Shown here in pieces: positions 15,326 to 24,356 of a stretch of DNA of 64,000 nt. Made by a program: the position numbers and the translations under genes. Each line of letters begins with the position of its first letter. The stretch's first letter is position 1. The DNA is from Desulfopila aestuarii DSM 18488 (lineage in GTDB: Bacteria; Desulfobacterota; Desulfobulbia; Desulfobulbales; Desulfocapsaceae), in NCBI RefSeq assembly GCF_900143695.1, contig NZ_FRFE01000022.1, forward strand, positions 1-64,000, given 5' to 3'. The notes beneath the pieces were generated by a model. The model had not been told where the DNA came from. It was given only the letters and a program-made list of their open reading frames with translations, and did not search any database.

Positions 15326-16008
15326 GTATCGCCGAAAACATTCAGACGATCCTTTCCCGAATTGACACCGTCGCCAGAGAGTGTGGCAGGGACCCGAAAG
15401 ATATTCAACTTGTGGCGGTCTCAAAGCTCTTCCCCGCATCCGCTATTGATGAAGCAATCAAAGCCGGCCAGCTTGTGTTTGGTGAAAATTACATCCAGGA
15501 AGCGGAAAAAAAAATCGACGAACTTGGCAGTAGATGTCGTTTTCATTTTATCGGTCACCTGCAAAGCAACAAAGCCAAAATTGCCGCCCGTCTTTTCGAT
15601 GTGATCGAGACGGTTGACAGCGTCAAGTTGGCCAGGACATTAAGTAGACACTTGCAGGACCTCGGCCGAACCATGCAGATACTTCTGCAAGTGAATATTG
15701 GCGAAGATGAAAATAAATCCGGACTTGCTGCTGCAGAAACAGAAAAATTATTAGGCGATATACGGGAACTCCCCAACATCGAGGTCATCGGGCTCATGAC
15801 CATGCCGCCATTTACCGACGACCCGGAGGATGCCAGGCCCTATTTTCAACAACTTCGGGAACTTTCTCAACAGCTCAAAGATCTGGGCCTTTTTCCTCAG
15901 GAACGAAAAATTGAACTATCCATGGGCATGTCAAATGACTACCATGTCGCTATTCAGGAAGGTGCTACCATTGTCCGGGTTGGCACAGCAATTTTCGGAC
16001 ACCGGTAA
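15322..16008 (+). CDS. yggS: PLP homeostasis protein, YggS/PROSC family
   Basis: A single-domain, alanine-racemase-fold protein of 228 residues that binds pyridoxal phosphate without known enzyme activity and buffers the vitamin B6 and amino-acid pools. The PLP lysine is in VAVSKLFPASAIDEAI (about residue 36). FHFIGHLQSNKAK and SMGMSNDYHVAIQEG are the conserved family blocks, and the protein ends VRVGTAIFGHR. It overlaps tatD by 4 nt. Confidence 0.93.
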   Translation: MSIAENIQTILSRIDTVARECGRDPKDIQLVAVSKLFPASAIDEAIKAGQLVFGENYIQEAEKKIDELGSRCRFHFIGHLQSNKAKIAARLFDVIETVDSVKLARTLSRHLQDLGRTMQILLQVNIGEDENKSGLAAAETEKLLGDIRELPNIEVIGLMTMPPFTDDPEDARPYFQQLRELSQQLKDLGLFPQERKIELSMGMSNDYHVAIQEGATIVRVGTAIFGHR

Positions 16009-16103
16009 AAAATACTTATTTTTATTACGTTAAAGCAAAGACAATCGACAGGGCTTTGCCCGATTTTCAAATCAATTACCTATTTCTTCAGGAGTATAAC
16101 CCA

Positions 16104-17414
16104 ATGCGCATCACCATGATAGGTACAGGCTACGTCGGACTTGTTACCGGAACGTGCTTTGCAGAATTCGGTCACCACGTCACCTGTGTCGACAAAGACC
16201 AGGAGAAGATCGACAAATTGCTCGCTGGTCAGATCCCGATCTACGAACCTGGTCTTGACCATCTTGTCGAGAAAAACTGCAAAGAGGGACGATTGAATTT
16301 CACCACCGAAATCACCCAGGCGGTGGGCGGAGCCGAAGCTGTCTTTCTGGCCGTGGGGACTCCCAGCAGCAGGCGGGGCGACGGTTATGCAGACCTCACC
16401 TATATATATGAGGCCACCCGTGAAATCGCCAAAGAACTGCAAGGGTACACTGTCATTGTCGACAAAAGTACTGTACCGGTTGGAACTGCAGACCAGGTTG
16501 CGCGAATCATTAAAGAGGTAAACCCTGATGCTGACTTTGATGTCGCTTCAAACCCCGAATTTTTACGTGAAGGAGCTGCAATCAATGATTTTATGCGCCC
16601 CGACCGGGTAGTCATCGGTGTTGAATCAGTGAGAGCCGAAGAAGTTTTGCGTGAAATCTACAAACCGCTTTTCCTGCGAGAGACTCCTATCGTCCGCACC
16701 GATATCAAGACAGCCGAACTGACCAAATATGCGGCCAATGCCTTTCTCGCCACAAAGATCAGTTTTATCAATGAAATTGCACTGCTATGCGACTCAATCG
16801 GCGCTAATGTTATCGACCTGGCCAAAGGAATCGGCATGGATGGGCGAATCGGCTCCAAGTTCCTTCATCCCGGACCCGGTTACGGCGGATCCTGCTTCCC
16901 GAAAGACACGCTTGCCCTGATGCGGATTGCCCAAGAGCATGGCCAGAGTCTGAGGGTTGTCGAGGCCACTGTTGAAGTCAACTCCGCTCAGAAGGCGATG
17001 ATGGTAAAGAAAATTCGCGACGCGCTCAAAGGGAGCGAAGCAGGAAAAACCATTGCAGTTCTCGGCCTGACTTTCAAACCAGAAACGGATGACATGCGTG
17101 ACTCACCGGCAATCACCATCCTGCCGGCATTAATGGAAAAAGGTGCGACAGTCAGAGCACACGATCCACAGGGAATACACGAAGCCAAACGCATACTGCC
17201 TGGAGGGTTGTACTATGCAAAAGACGCCTATGACGCCTGCCAAGATGCAGATTGTGTTGTTTTGATGACGGAATGGAACCAGTATCGCGCCCTTGATCTG
17301 GATAAAATCCGTTCAAACATGCGAGGCAACGTTTTTGTCGACCTGCGAAATGTTTACGATCCCGAGCAGGTCACCAAGAAAGGATTTACCTATACGGGTG
17401 TCGGCAGATCATAA
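16104..17414 (+). CDS. ugd: UDP-glucose 6-dehydrogenase
   Basis: Oxidises UDP-glucose to UDP-glucuronate with two NAD+, for surface polysaccharides. I use ATG 16104, which has AGGAG ten bases upstream and places the Rossmann motif at MIGTGYVGLVTG. The 436 residues match the family. The catalytic cysteine is in GYGGSCFPKD (about residue 262), and the C-terminal domain has the GLTFKPETDDMRDSP block. A strong terminator follows. The mannose-sugar genes manC and the phosphomannomutase lie a few kb on, consistent with exopolysaccharide or LPS sugar supply. Confidence 0.95.
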   Translation: MRITMIGTGYVGLVTGTCFAEFGHHVTCVDKDQEKIDKLLAGQIPIYEPGLDHLVEKNCKEGRLNFTTEITQAVGGAEAVFLAVGTPSSRRGDGYADLTYIYEATREIAKELQGYTVIVDKSTVPVGTADQVARIIKEVNPDADFDVASNPEFLREGAAINDFMRPDRVVIGVESVRAEEVLREIYKPLFLRETPIVRTDIKTAELTKYAANAFLATKISFINEIALLCDSIGANVIDLAKGIGMDGRIGSKFLHPGPGYGGSCFPKDTLALMRIAQEHGQSLRVVEATVEVNSAQKAMMVKKIRDALKGSEAGKTIAVLGLTFKPETDDMRDSPAITILPALMEKGATVRAHDPQGIHEAKRILPGGLYYAKDAYDACQDADCVVLMTEWNQYRALDLDKIRSNMRGNVFVDLRNVYDPEQVTKKGFTYTGVGRS

Positions 17415-17442
17415 CTACTGCCAAATCAGATCAAAGCAGAAA

Positions 17443-17482
17443 GGAAAAGGGGTGTACTGCTATTGCAGTACACCCCTTTTCC
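17443..17482. terminator. Strong bidirectional terminator after ugd
   Basis: An 18-bp perfect stem (17443-17460 with 17465-17482, core GGGGTGTACTGC) closes a TATT loop. The outer AAAA/TTTT pairs provide a T-run on each strand, so it can serve ugd and the leftward PxxKW gene. Confidence 0.9.
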
Positions 17483-17514
17483 TGTATTGTCTGTTGAACG
17501 AAAGAAAATACGAC

Positions 17515-17760
17515 TTATTTTCTCTTGGAAGCTCTCTTGGCAGCTTTCAGCGGATTCACCCTGACTTTCACGATATTAATCTCAGGCTTGGCGTGTGTGG
17601 CAAAGTTACAAATACCAAGACGCCATTTCGCTTCAGGCTTCAGGTAGCTCTGGCAATATTTGCTGCCCTCTTCCTCTACGATACGCTCACATCCTTCACA
17701 TTTTTCAATTACAGCCTTGAAATTTCTTGCTTTATAGCTCACTGCAGCTTCTTTCTGCAT
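17515..17760 (-). CDS. PxxKW family cysteine-rich protein
   Basis: An 81-residue protein with two Cys pairs (EKCEGCERI; then KYCQSYL and GICNFATH) and the motif PEAKW in the middle, which names this small, mostly deltaproteobacterial family. The start at ATG 17760 has GGAGGG nine bases upstream; the frame runs further but without support. The C-terminus is very basic (KAAKRASKRK), suggesting RNA or ribosome contact. The cysteines may bind a metal or an Fe-S centre. Function is unknown. Confidence 0.85.
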   Translation of the reverse strand: MQKEAAVSYKARNFKAVIEKCEGCERIVEEEGSKYCQSYLKPEAKWRLGICNFATHAKPEINIVKVRVNPLKAAKRASKRK

Positions 17761-18314
17761 GGTAAAAACCCTCCGATTCGATATACAAACCCACACCCGT
17801 CTTCCATCAAAAGAGTAGCAGAACAGGCAGGCGCAAATGCCATTCACGGCACGATTCATCCAAAAAATACATCAGAACGCTATATATTAGCAAAAAAAGG
17901 AACCGTCAACAACACAAAAGGACCGGACACTCGATTTTCTTCATACGCATTCTGAACCACCCCTTGCGTAGCCGTATGATTCGGAAAACGACTTTCGGTC
18001 ATTTTTCCAATTATCGGAATAGCAACCATCTACGTCCCTCTGTTGCCATATGGTGTAACGGATAGAACCAACATACGTAACATATTATTTTTCAAGTATA
18101 TTCAGCTTTCGCTCACTCAATTGTCTCAGCCTGGTAACGCTGGGAAATAGCCAAAAAGTATTCTTCAATAAAATCAACTAGAATAAGCACTACGTTGCTT
18201 GTATTCTGCAATCAGTTAATATATAATGCTCGGTGATAATGTATGTTGACGATTTTATTACTATAGAAGCCGTGATCGCGGCTTGCTGTCACATTTTTCC
18301 ACTGGGAGACACGC
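17761..18314. other. Intergenic region upstream of pilC
   Basis: About 550 AT-rich bases. The only convincing element is the promoter at 18199-18227. A stretch near 18045 resembles the start of a tRNA D-arm but has no acceptor or T-arm. Long frames here are not supported by ribosome sites or conserved motifs. Confidence 0.5.
18199..18227 (+). promoter_or_regulatory. Promoter of pilC
   Basis: TTGTAT at 18199-18204, 17-bp spacer, perfect TATAAT at 18222-18227. Transcription would start near 18234, about 80 bases before pilC. Confidence 0.65.
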
Positions 18315-19520
18315 ATGCCTGTCTATATTTGGAAAGGAAAGAATTCAGCCGGCGAAAAACGAAAGGGTGAGATCGAGGCCCCAGACCAGGCTTCAGCTCT
18401 TGCTCAGGTCAAGCGACTGCGCATGACCGACTTGGTGATAAAGGAAAAACCGAAGGATATTTTTGCAAACATCGAATTCTTCAAACCCAAAGTAACCGGC
18501 AAAGATATTGTCATATTTACTCGACAGATGTCGACGATGATAGATGCTGGCCTGCCCCTCGTTCAATGCCTAGAGATCTTGGAAAAGCAACAGGCCAACC
18601 CGACTTTCAAAAAAGTACTTGGCGAAATTCGCGTTGATGTTGAATCTGGATCGACTCTGGCAGACTCGATGCGTAAGCATCCAAAAGTATTTGATAAACT
18701 CTTCACAAACATGATTGAAGCTGGCGAAACTGGTGGTATTCTCGATACTATCCTATCACGCCTCGCAGTTTTCATGGAAAAAGCCATGGCCTTAAAGAAG
18801 CGGATCAAGGGAGCCATGACATACCCTACTATCTGTCTCGCTATCTCCATCCTTATACTTGCCGTTATTCTTATTTTTGTTGTTCCTGTTTTTAAATCAA
18901 TGTTTGAAGATTTCGGCAGCACGCTCCCCGCCCCGACTCAGTTTGTTGTCGATATGAGCGATTTTTTCAAAAGCAATACTTTATACCTTATTATCGGCCT
19001 AGTGCTTCTTATTGCCATATTTAAAAAGGTTTACTCAACTGAGAAAGGTCAGTTATTTATCGATAGAACACTTTTACGATTACCAGTCGTGGGAATACTG
19101 ATTAGAAAAGTTGCGGTAGCCAAATTCACCAGAACTCTCAGCACAATGCTTCAGAGTGGTGTGCCTATCTTAGAGGCATTACAAGTTGTTGCTAAAACCG
19201 CAGGCAACAAGATCATTGAAAGAGCAGTATTTAGAGTCGGTGATGCCATCGCCGAAGGACGCCCTATTGCCGACCCTCTTGAAGAGAGCGGAGTATTTCC
19301 CAATATGGTTGTGCAGATGATAAACGTTGGTGAATCCGTCGGTGCTCTCGATTCGATGCTGGAAAAAATTGCTGATTTCTATGACGAGGAAGTAGACCAA
19401 GCGGTGGATAATCTCACCGCAATGATTGAACCGTTTATGATGGTATTTCTCGGTGGCATGATCGGTGGTTTAGTCGTCGCCATGTATCTGCCGATATTCA
19501 AAATTGCGAGTGTGGTGTGA
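18315..19520 (+). CDS. pilC: Type IV pilus / type II secretion inner-membrane platform protein
   Basis: PilC/GspF family, 401 residues. The N-terminus (MPVYIWKGKNSAGEKRKGEIEA) is the family start. Two T2SSF domains at about 68-195 and 270-395 share an FTRQMSTMIDAGLPL/FTRTLSTMLQSGVPI block. Three membrane helices are visible (about 170-190, 220-240, 370-395). It anchors the pilin-assembly ATPase in the inner membrane. The gene stands alone with its own promoter and terminator; pilB, pilT and pilin genes are not in the window. GGGAGA precedes ATG 18315. Confidence 0.93.
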   Translation: MPVYIWKGKNSAGEKRKGEIEAPDQASALAQVKRLRMTDLVIKEKPKDIFANIEFFKPKVTGKDIVIFTRQMSTMIDAGLPLVQCLEILEKQQANPTFKKVLGEIRVDVESGSTLADSMRKHPKVFDKLFTNMIEAGETGGILDTILSRLAVFMEKAMALKKRIKGAMTYPTICLAISILILAVILIFVVPVFKSMFEDFGSTLPAPTQFVVDMSDFFKSNTLYLIIGLVLLIAIFKKVYSTEKGQLFIDRTLLRLPVVGILIRKVAVAKFTRTLSTMLQSGVPILEALQVVAKTAGNKIIERAVFRVGDAIAEGRPIADPLEESGVFPNMVVQMINVGESVGALDSMLEKIADFYDEEVDQAVDNLTAMIEPFMMVFLGGMIGGLVVAMYLPIFKIASVV

Positions 19521-19617
19521 GAATCGCCACAAATTCAGGATAGTCGTTTAAAAAAATACTCGGTCTATCGTCAAACAACCCTAACTGAAAAAAACCACAC
19601 CTTGTTCTCATTCAAGC

Positions 19618-19657
19618 CCCTCCAGCCTATATCATAAATGGCTGGAGGGACTTTTTT
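19618..19657 (+). terminator. Terminator after pilC
   Basis: A 10-bp stem (CCCTCCAGCC, 19618-19627, with 19640-19649) is followed by AC and six T residues on the plus strand. Confidence 0.8.
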
Positions 19658-19690
19658 CACTCACACAATGTATTACGTGTCGTGTGCGCT

Positions 19691-21106
19691 TTACTTTTCC
19701 TCATCCCGGCCGTAAACATCCTCAAACCGTACGATATCATCCTCGCCAAGATAGGGTCCAATCTGTACCTCTATCAATTCCAGTTCGATGACCCCAGGAT
19801 TTTCCAACCTATGGGTAGTTCCTGCAGGAATATAGGTCGACTCATTCTCATGGAGTAACATCACCTTTTCCCCATTGGTAACCCTGGCAGTGCCTTTCAC
19901 TACCACCCAGTGCTCATAACGATGGTGATGCATCTGCAACGACAGTTTCGCCTTGGGATGAACACTAATTCGCTTTATCTGAAAGCGATCCTCCTCTTCC
20001 AGTACCGCATAGCTCCCCCAGGGTCGATGTACCGTGCTATGAAAGCTGAATTCTTTCCGCTTTTGCGTTTTGAGTTTGCTGACGATTTTTTTCACATCCT
20101 GTGAACGTGAAAGCGGGGCGACAAGTACCGCATCGTCTGTCTGGACAATCAGCGCATCCTCCATGCCTACTGCGGCAACCAACATATTCTCTGAGCGAAT
20201 CAGACAGTTACGTGTGTCTTCAAGCAGAACATCACCCTGACAGACATTGCCAAACTCATCCTTTTCCAGCACCTGCCATAAAGCCTGCCATGAGCCAATA
20301 TCACTCCAACCAAGGTCCGCAACAACAACAGCCGCACGCGATGTTTTCTCCATCAAGGCATAATCAATGGAATCGCTTGGGCAATGATTCATGGCGTCCT
20401 TATTGAAACGAAAGAACAGACCATCTTCAGAACCGTTCGACACCGCTTTCTCCATATACTCGAGAATCGTCGCCCCGTGGCTCTGCATCTCCTCCAGAAA
20501 TGTTGCCAGGGAAAACGCAAACATACCGCTATTCCAGAAATGATTACCACTTCGCAAATACTCCGAAGCCACAGCCAAATCGGGTTTCTCAGTAAATGAT
20601 GCTACACAGGTTCCTGTTCCCCGCTCGACATATCCATAGCCCGTTTCCGGATGGGTTGGGGTAATGCCGAAAGTAACAAGCGATCCGGCAGCGGCAAGTT
20701 CTGCGGCTTCCTGCACCGCCTTCTGGAAAGCATCAATATTTGTCACAATATGGTCAGCCGGCATAACCAGCATAATAGTATCTTCACCGACATTTCGCCG
20801 GCAATACTCTACAGCTCCGCAGATGGCTGGTGCGGTATTACGCCCAATTGATTCCAGAAGAATTGTGTAGTCAGCAAATAATCCTAGTGCATCAATCTGA
20901 GAGCGGGTGATAAACCGATGTTCCTCCCCGACGACAATTATAGGTGGCAATGCATTTTCAATGGTTGCAGTCCGTGAAAGGGTCGTTTGTAATAGCGATG
21001 TGTCATCGGTCAATCGCAGAAGCTGCTTGGGGTACAGTTCGCGAGACAACGGCCAGAGCCTGGAACCTGTGCCTCCAGCAAGAATTACAGGTTGAATTCT
21101 GATCAT
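19691..21106 (-). CDS. manC: Mannose-1-phosphate guanylyltransferase / mannose-6-phosphate isomerase
   Basis: A bifunctional 471-residue enzyme making GDP-mannose and isomerising mannose-6-phosphate. The N-terminal nucleotidyltransferase domain has VILAGGTGSRLWPLSRELYP (residues 7-26), VMPADHI and FTEKPD. The C-terminal cupin domain, from about residue 355, has RPWGSYAVLEE and HHHRYEHWVVV with metal-binding histidines. It starts 52 bp after the phosphomannomutase stop on the same strand, so the two form a GDP-mannose unit. Confidence 0.95.
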   Translation of the reverse strand: MIRIQPVILAGGTGSRLWPLSRELYPKQLLRLTDDTSLLQTTLSRTATIENALPPIIVVGEEHRFITRSQIDALGLFADYTILLESIGRNTAPAICGAVEYCRRNVGEDTIMLVMPADHIVTNIDAFQKAVQEAAELAAAGSLVTFGITPTHPETGYGYVERGTGTCVASFTEKPDLAVASEYLRSGNHFWNSGMFAFSLATFLEEMQSHGATILEYMEKAVSNGSEDGLFFRFNKDAMNHCPSDSIDYALMEKTSRAAVVVADLGWSDIGSWQALWQVLEKDEFGNVCQGDVLLEDTRNCLIRSENMLVAAVGMEDALIVQTDDAVLVAPLSRSQDVKKIVSKLKTQKRKEFSFHSTVHRPWGSYAVLEEEDRFQIKRISVHPKAKLSLQMHHHRYEHWVVVKGTARVTNGEKVMLLHENESTYIPAGTTHRLENPGVIELELIEVQIGPYLGEDDIVRFEDVYGRDEEK

Positions 21107-21157
21107 ATAAGCACCTTGAAAAAAGTTTTTTGAGCCAAATATCAGTGACTATTGCTG

Positions 21158-22519
21158 TCAGCTACGGATGATTTGCAACAATTCGGCTGTCTTCTTTTGC
21201 AATAATTTGCAATTTCCACGAGATTCCACATTCAATCTGAGTAAGGGTTCTGTGTTTGATTTGCGGATATTGAACCGAAAATCAGGGAAACTCATCGACA
21301 AACCGTCAGTGTAATCTATCTCCCCGCCAGCATATACCGTCTCTAGACGTTGAATAACAGCATCAGGATCATTGACAGTATTGTTTATTTCACCGGAAAC
21401 CGGAAATCTCTCTATCCGTTCAGCAACCAACTGCGACAACATCTTCTCGCCCCTGGAAAGTAGAGAGCAGATAAGCAGCCAGGGGATCATACCGGAATCA
21501 CAGTAACCAAAGTCACGGAAGTAATGGTGCGCGGACATCTCGCCACCATAAATTGCATTCTCCAGCCGCATCCGCTCTTTAATAAAGGCATGGCCTGTCT
21601 TGGTCATCACCGGCCTTCCTCCCGCCCTGATGACAAGCTCCTCAGTATTCCAAGTCAGCCGGGGATCATAGAGAATAGTTCCGCCCGGCTCCTGCTGCAG
21701 CATCTCCTCAGCCAACAGTCCTACAAGGTAATACCCCTCGATGAACTCTCCCCGTTCATCGAAAAAGAAACAGCGATCGAAATCGCCATCCCAGGCAATA
21801 CCGAGATCAGCACCATGCATTTTCACAGCAGCAGCAGTCTCTTCCCTGTTCTCTGGCAATAATGGATTGGGCACCCCCCGTGGGAACGTTCCGTCTGCAT
21901 CGTGGTTAAGTCGTATAAACTCAAACGGTAAATGACGCGCAAGGAGGTCGACAATTGGGCCTGCACAGCCATTTCCGCTATTTACAACAAGCTTCAATGG
22001 TTTGAGTTGTGCTGTTTCGACATAACCGAGAAGGTGATCTATATACGCTGTCTTATCAATAAGGTCAGTCTGCACCCCACGCTTTGCGGCAGGTCGCGGC
22101 AATTTGCCCTGCACGATCATATCGGCCATCTGCCGGAGCCCGCCTTCACCGGTAACAGGTCTGGCCCCTTTTACGACAAACTTCATCCCGTTGTAATCGG
22201 CTGGGTTATGACTTGCCGTAACGATTATGCCGCCATCAAGTCCTTCCTTTTCCATGCTGAATGCTGCGTGATAGATCTCTTCCGTCCCACAGAGACCTAA
22301 TAGCACAACATCAACCCCTCCTTCGCGAAGGCCTCGAGTGAGCGCTCCAACAAGGCCCTGACTACTAAGACGGATATCGTGGCCAACGGCCACCCTGGAC
22401 ACTCCCAGAGCAGGAGCACAGGCAAGCCCAATCTTGTAGGCCAGATCGTCATTGAGCTCATCCGGCACTCTGCCACGGATATCGTATGCTTTAAAACATG
22501 TTAGCTGCTTAGTACTCAT
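21158..22519 (-). CDS. Phosphomannomutase / phosphoglucomutase
   Basis: An alpha-D-phosphohexomutase of 453 residues, AlgC/ManB type, interconverting mannose-6- and mannose-1-phosphate (and probably the glucose esters). The phosphoserine loop is TASHNPADYNGMK, the metal loop is DGDFDRCFFF, the sugar loop is GGEMSAHHYF, and the C-terminal phosphate-binding loop is RKSNTEPLLRLN. I prefer ATG 22519 (MSTKQLTCFKAYDIRG), since the longer frame begins at a TTG inside acidic filler. It precedes manC. Confidence 0.93.
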   Translation of the reverse strand: MSTKQLTCFKAYDIRGRVPDELNDDLAYKIGLACAPALGVSRVAVGHDIRLSSQGLVGALTRGLREGGVDVVLLGLCGTEEIYHAAFSMEKEGLDGGIIVTASHNPADYNGMKFVVKGARPVTGEGGLRQMADMIVQGKLPRPAAKRGVQTDLIDKTAYIDHLLGYVETAQLKPLKLVVNSGNGCAGPIVDLLARHLPFEFIRLNHDADGTFPRGVPNPLLPENREETAAAVKMHGADLGIAWDGDFDRCFFFDERGEFIEGYYLVGLLAEEMLQQEPGGTILYDPRLTWNTEELVIRAGGRPVMTKTGHAFIKERMRLENAIYGGEMSAHHYFRDFGYCDSGMIPWLLICSLLSRGEKMLSQLVAERIERFPVSGEINNTVNDPDAVIQRLETVYAGGEIDYTDGLSMSFPDFRFNIRKSNTEPLLRLNVESRGNCKLLQKKTAELLQIIRS

Positions 22520-22872
22520 TCCTTCGTCTTCTCCTGACAACAGGGTTTGCTATCATTGCTTATCACTATTTCTCTCGAGCGCAGGATGCTTTTCAATAAA
22601 TATACCTGAATTATCAGATAATTTTCAAACCCAATGCTATCGGGCGTCTTTATCATCATACTTATCGCTGTTATGCCAGCATGTCGACACGCATACCCAA
22701 TTGCCTAACCCTTCTTTTGCACCATCCACACTCACGTAAAACATGCAACGAACTGTTGTATGGCAGACTAATAAAATTGCGATTTTATTTTCGGCCGTTA
22801 TTGACATTCTTCTCTGAAAGTATATCATACAAATAGGATGCACAAATATTCCAGCAATTTAAGGAGGCAGAG
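22520..22872. other. Divergent intergenic region (phosphomannomutase / HU)
   Basis: About 350 AT-rich bases between diverging genes. It carries the HU-type promoter at 22801-22828. No further gene or repeat is seen. Confidence 0.5.
22801..22828 (+). promoter_or_regulatory. Promoter of the HU/IHF-type gene
   Basis: A perfect TTGACA at 22801-22806, 16-bp spacer, and TATCAT at 22823-22828, about 45 bases before the ATG. AAGGAGG follows directly before the start codon. Confidence 0.65.
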
Positions 22873-23163
22873 ATGACGCTCACTAAAGCAGATATTGTAC
22901 AACAAGTTTACAAGAACCACGAAAGTTTGACGAAAGCTCAGGCAACGGATTCCGTTGAAGCATTCCTGAAAATATCGAAAGACGCCCTTATTGGCGGCTC
23001 CGATCTGTTACTCAGTGGCTTTGGCAAATTTAATGTTAAAGACAAAAATTCTCGCCGGGGCCGCAACCCACAGACTGGCGATGAATTGACTCTTGATGCC
23101 CGAAGGGTTGTTACCTTCAAGCCATCAGGAATTTTGCGAGATAAGATCAATTCAGCAAACTGA
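22873..23163 (+). CDS. HU/IHF-family DNA-binding protein (IHF-alpha-like)
   Basis: A 96-residue nucleoid protein of the HU/IHF fold that bends DNA as a dimer. The start TLTKADIVQQVY and the arm region GFGKFNVKDKNSRRGRNPQT (residues 50-69, with the conserved RNPQTG) are typical; the closing VVTFKPSGILRDKIN favours IHF-alpha over HU. AAGGAGG lies just before ATG 22873, a strong site that fits an abundant protein. A strong terminator follows, so the gene is transcribed alone. Confidence 0.92.
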   Translation: MTLTKADIVQQVYKNHESLTKAQATDSVEAFLKISKDALIGGSDLLLSGFGKFNVKDKNSRRGRNPQTGDELTLDARRVVTFKPSGILRDKINSAN

Positions 23164-23213
23164 TACCCTCATCAGGGTTGGTCTTACTGCCTCACCTTAA
23201 TGTCATGGAATTT

Positions 23214-23256
23214 CCGGGTTCGTGTGCCTTTCACCACGAGCCCGGTTTTGTTTTTT
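23214..23256 (+). terminator. Terminator after the HU/IHF-type gene
   Basis: An 11-bp stem with one G-T wobble (CCGGGTTCGTG, 23214-23224, with 23235-23245) is followed by TTTTGTTTTTT. Confidence 0.88.
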
Positions 23257-23325
23257 CACTATGACCTATCATGTCCCGCTGTATAACCTGTGGCATGTTT
23301 TTCCCAATTATTCATTTATCTTTCT

Positions 23326-24270
23326 ATGAAGCCACTCTTCACCTGTAGCAATGTCTCCGCGAGGAAGTTACGCTCTGCAAACAGTTGTGAGCTCCATCCG
23401 TTTCTTTCCTCAGGAATAACAATTTTCCAGTCAGTCGACTCGATTCAACGCTCGGGGCTTATTTACCTTCCTCTTGTGCGTAAAGATACCAAAGGCTCCT
23501 ATGAGATTATTACAGGGAAAAGGTGTATCGATATTTTCCATGAGAGTTTTCCTCTGGAGAATATTCTGTGCCGTGTTCTCGAAGAAGAGATCTCCGATAT
23601 GCAAATGCTTGCTCTTCTCTATGAAGAGCACACCATGCGTGGGGAGCTGACGATAATCGAACAGGCGCACTTCGTTCAGATCTGCATGACCCGGCTGAGT
23701 GAACCAGAACAACAACTCCAGCTCTTCACTCAGCTTGGTCTCTCCAGCACACCGTATGGTCTTAAGAGATTGATTGCGTTACTCGATCTTGAACAGGGCC
23801 TACAGGCAGCTCTATGGGAAGGGCGTCTCAATGAAAACATGGCCAGGGAATTGCTGCGGCTGAACCGGGAAGATCGCCAATCCTTCTACGATCTTGTGGT
23901 CAATCTGGGCATTGGCGGCGGAAAACAGAAACGGTTACTTGCACTCCTCAAAGATCTTGCCGGTAGAAATGGCCTATCGTTTCAGGCGTATTTGGACCAG
24001 GAAGCCATTTCAGCAATTCTAGATCATCAAGAAATGAATACTCCCCAGAAGGGTCAGGTGCTCCTTCAGTTACTTCAACAACTCCATTCCCCGGCACTGA
24101 CAGAAGCTGAAGAGGGCTTTCTCAAGTGGAAACGGCAACTCTATCTTCCACCAAACTGTTCTGTAGAACACAGCCCATCATTTGAACAGGATGAAGTATC
24201 GTTGACTGTACGCTTTGCCGACCACCGGGAACTCGAAAGCTTTCTTGCTAAATTTCGAGAAGATCTCTAG
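23326..24270 (+). CDS. Divergent ParB-like protein
   Basis: About 314 residues. The N-terminal third resembles a ParB/Spo0J N-domain: SIQRSGLIYLPLVRKD then YEIITGKRCIDIF, the place where ParB has the GERRxRA CTP-binding motif. Here that motif is GKRC and does not match. The middle has ParB-like helices (EQAHFVQICMTRLS; then LGLSSTPYGLKRLIALLDL, a probable helix-turn-helix). No parA is adjacent and the protein lacks a clear C-terminal dimer domain. The start is uncertain: ATG 23326 or a GTG at 23290, neither with a good ribosome site. A regulator or non-CTP-binding ParB relative is likely. Confidence 0.6.
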   Translation: MKPLFTCSNVSARKLRSANSCELHPFLSSGITIFQSVDSIQRSGLIYLPLVRKDTKGSYEIITGKRCIDIFHESFPLENILCRVLEEEISDMQMLALLYEEHTMRGELTIIEQAHFVQICMTRLSEPEQQLQLFTQLGLSSTPYGLKRLIALLDLEQGLQAALWEGRLNENMARELLRLNREDRQSFYDLVVNLGIGGGKQKRLLALLKDLAGRNGLSFQAYLDQEAISAILDHQEMNTPQKGQVLLQLLQQLHSPALTEAEEGFLKWKRQLYLPPNCSVEHSPSFEQDEVSLTVRFADHRELESFLAKFREDL

Positions 24271-24356
24271 AGGTCCTCGACCAGAGATTCCTCAGGCTGC
24301 CCGATAATTTTTCCTCGACTCCCTGTACCAAATTCACCCGCCCAGATATGAACCTG

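Noticed and set aside
17293-17955. Long plus-strand frame over the ugd end and PxxKW gene
   Set aside because: Crosses a strong terminator and two well-supported genes, so it is a shadow frame.
18000-18110. tRNA-like string (TGGTGTAACGGATAG) near 18045
   Set aside because: Resembles only a D-arm; no acceptor stem, anticodon loop or T-arm (GTTCGA) can be paired around it.
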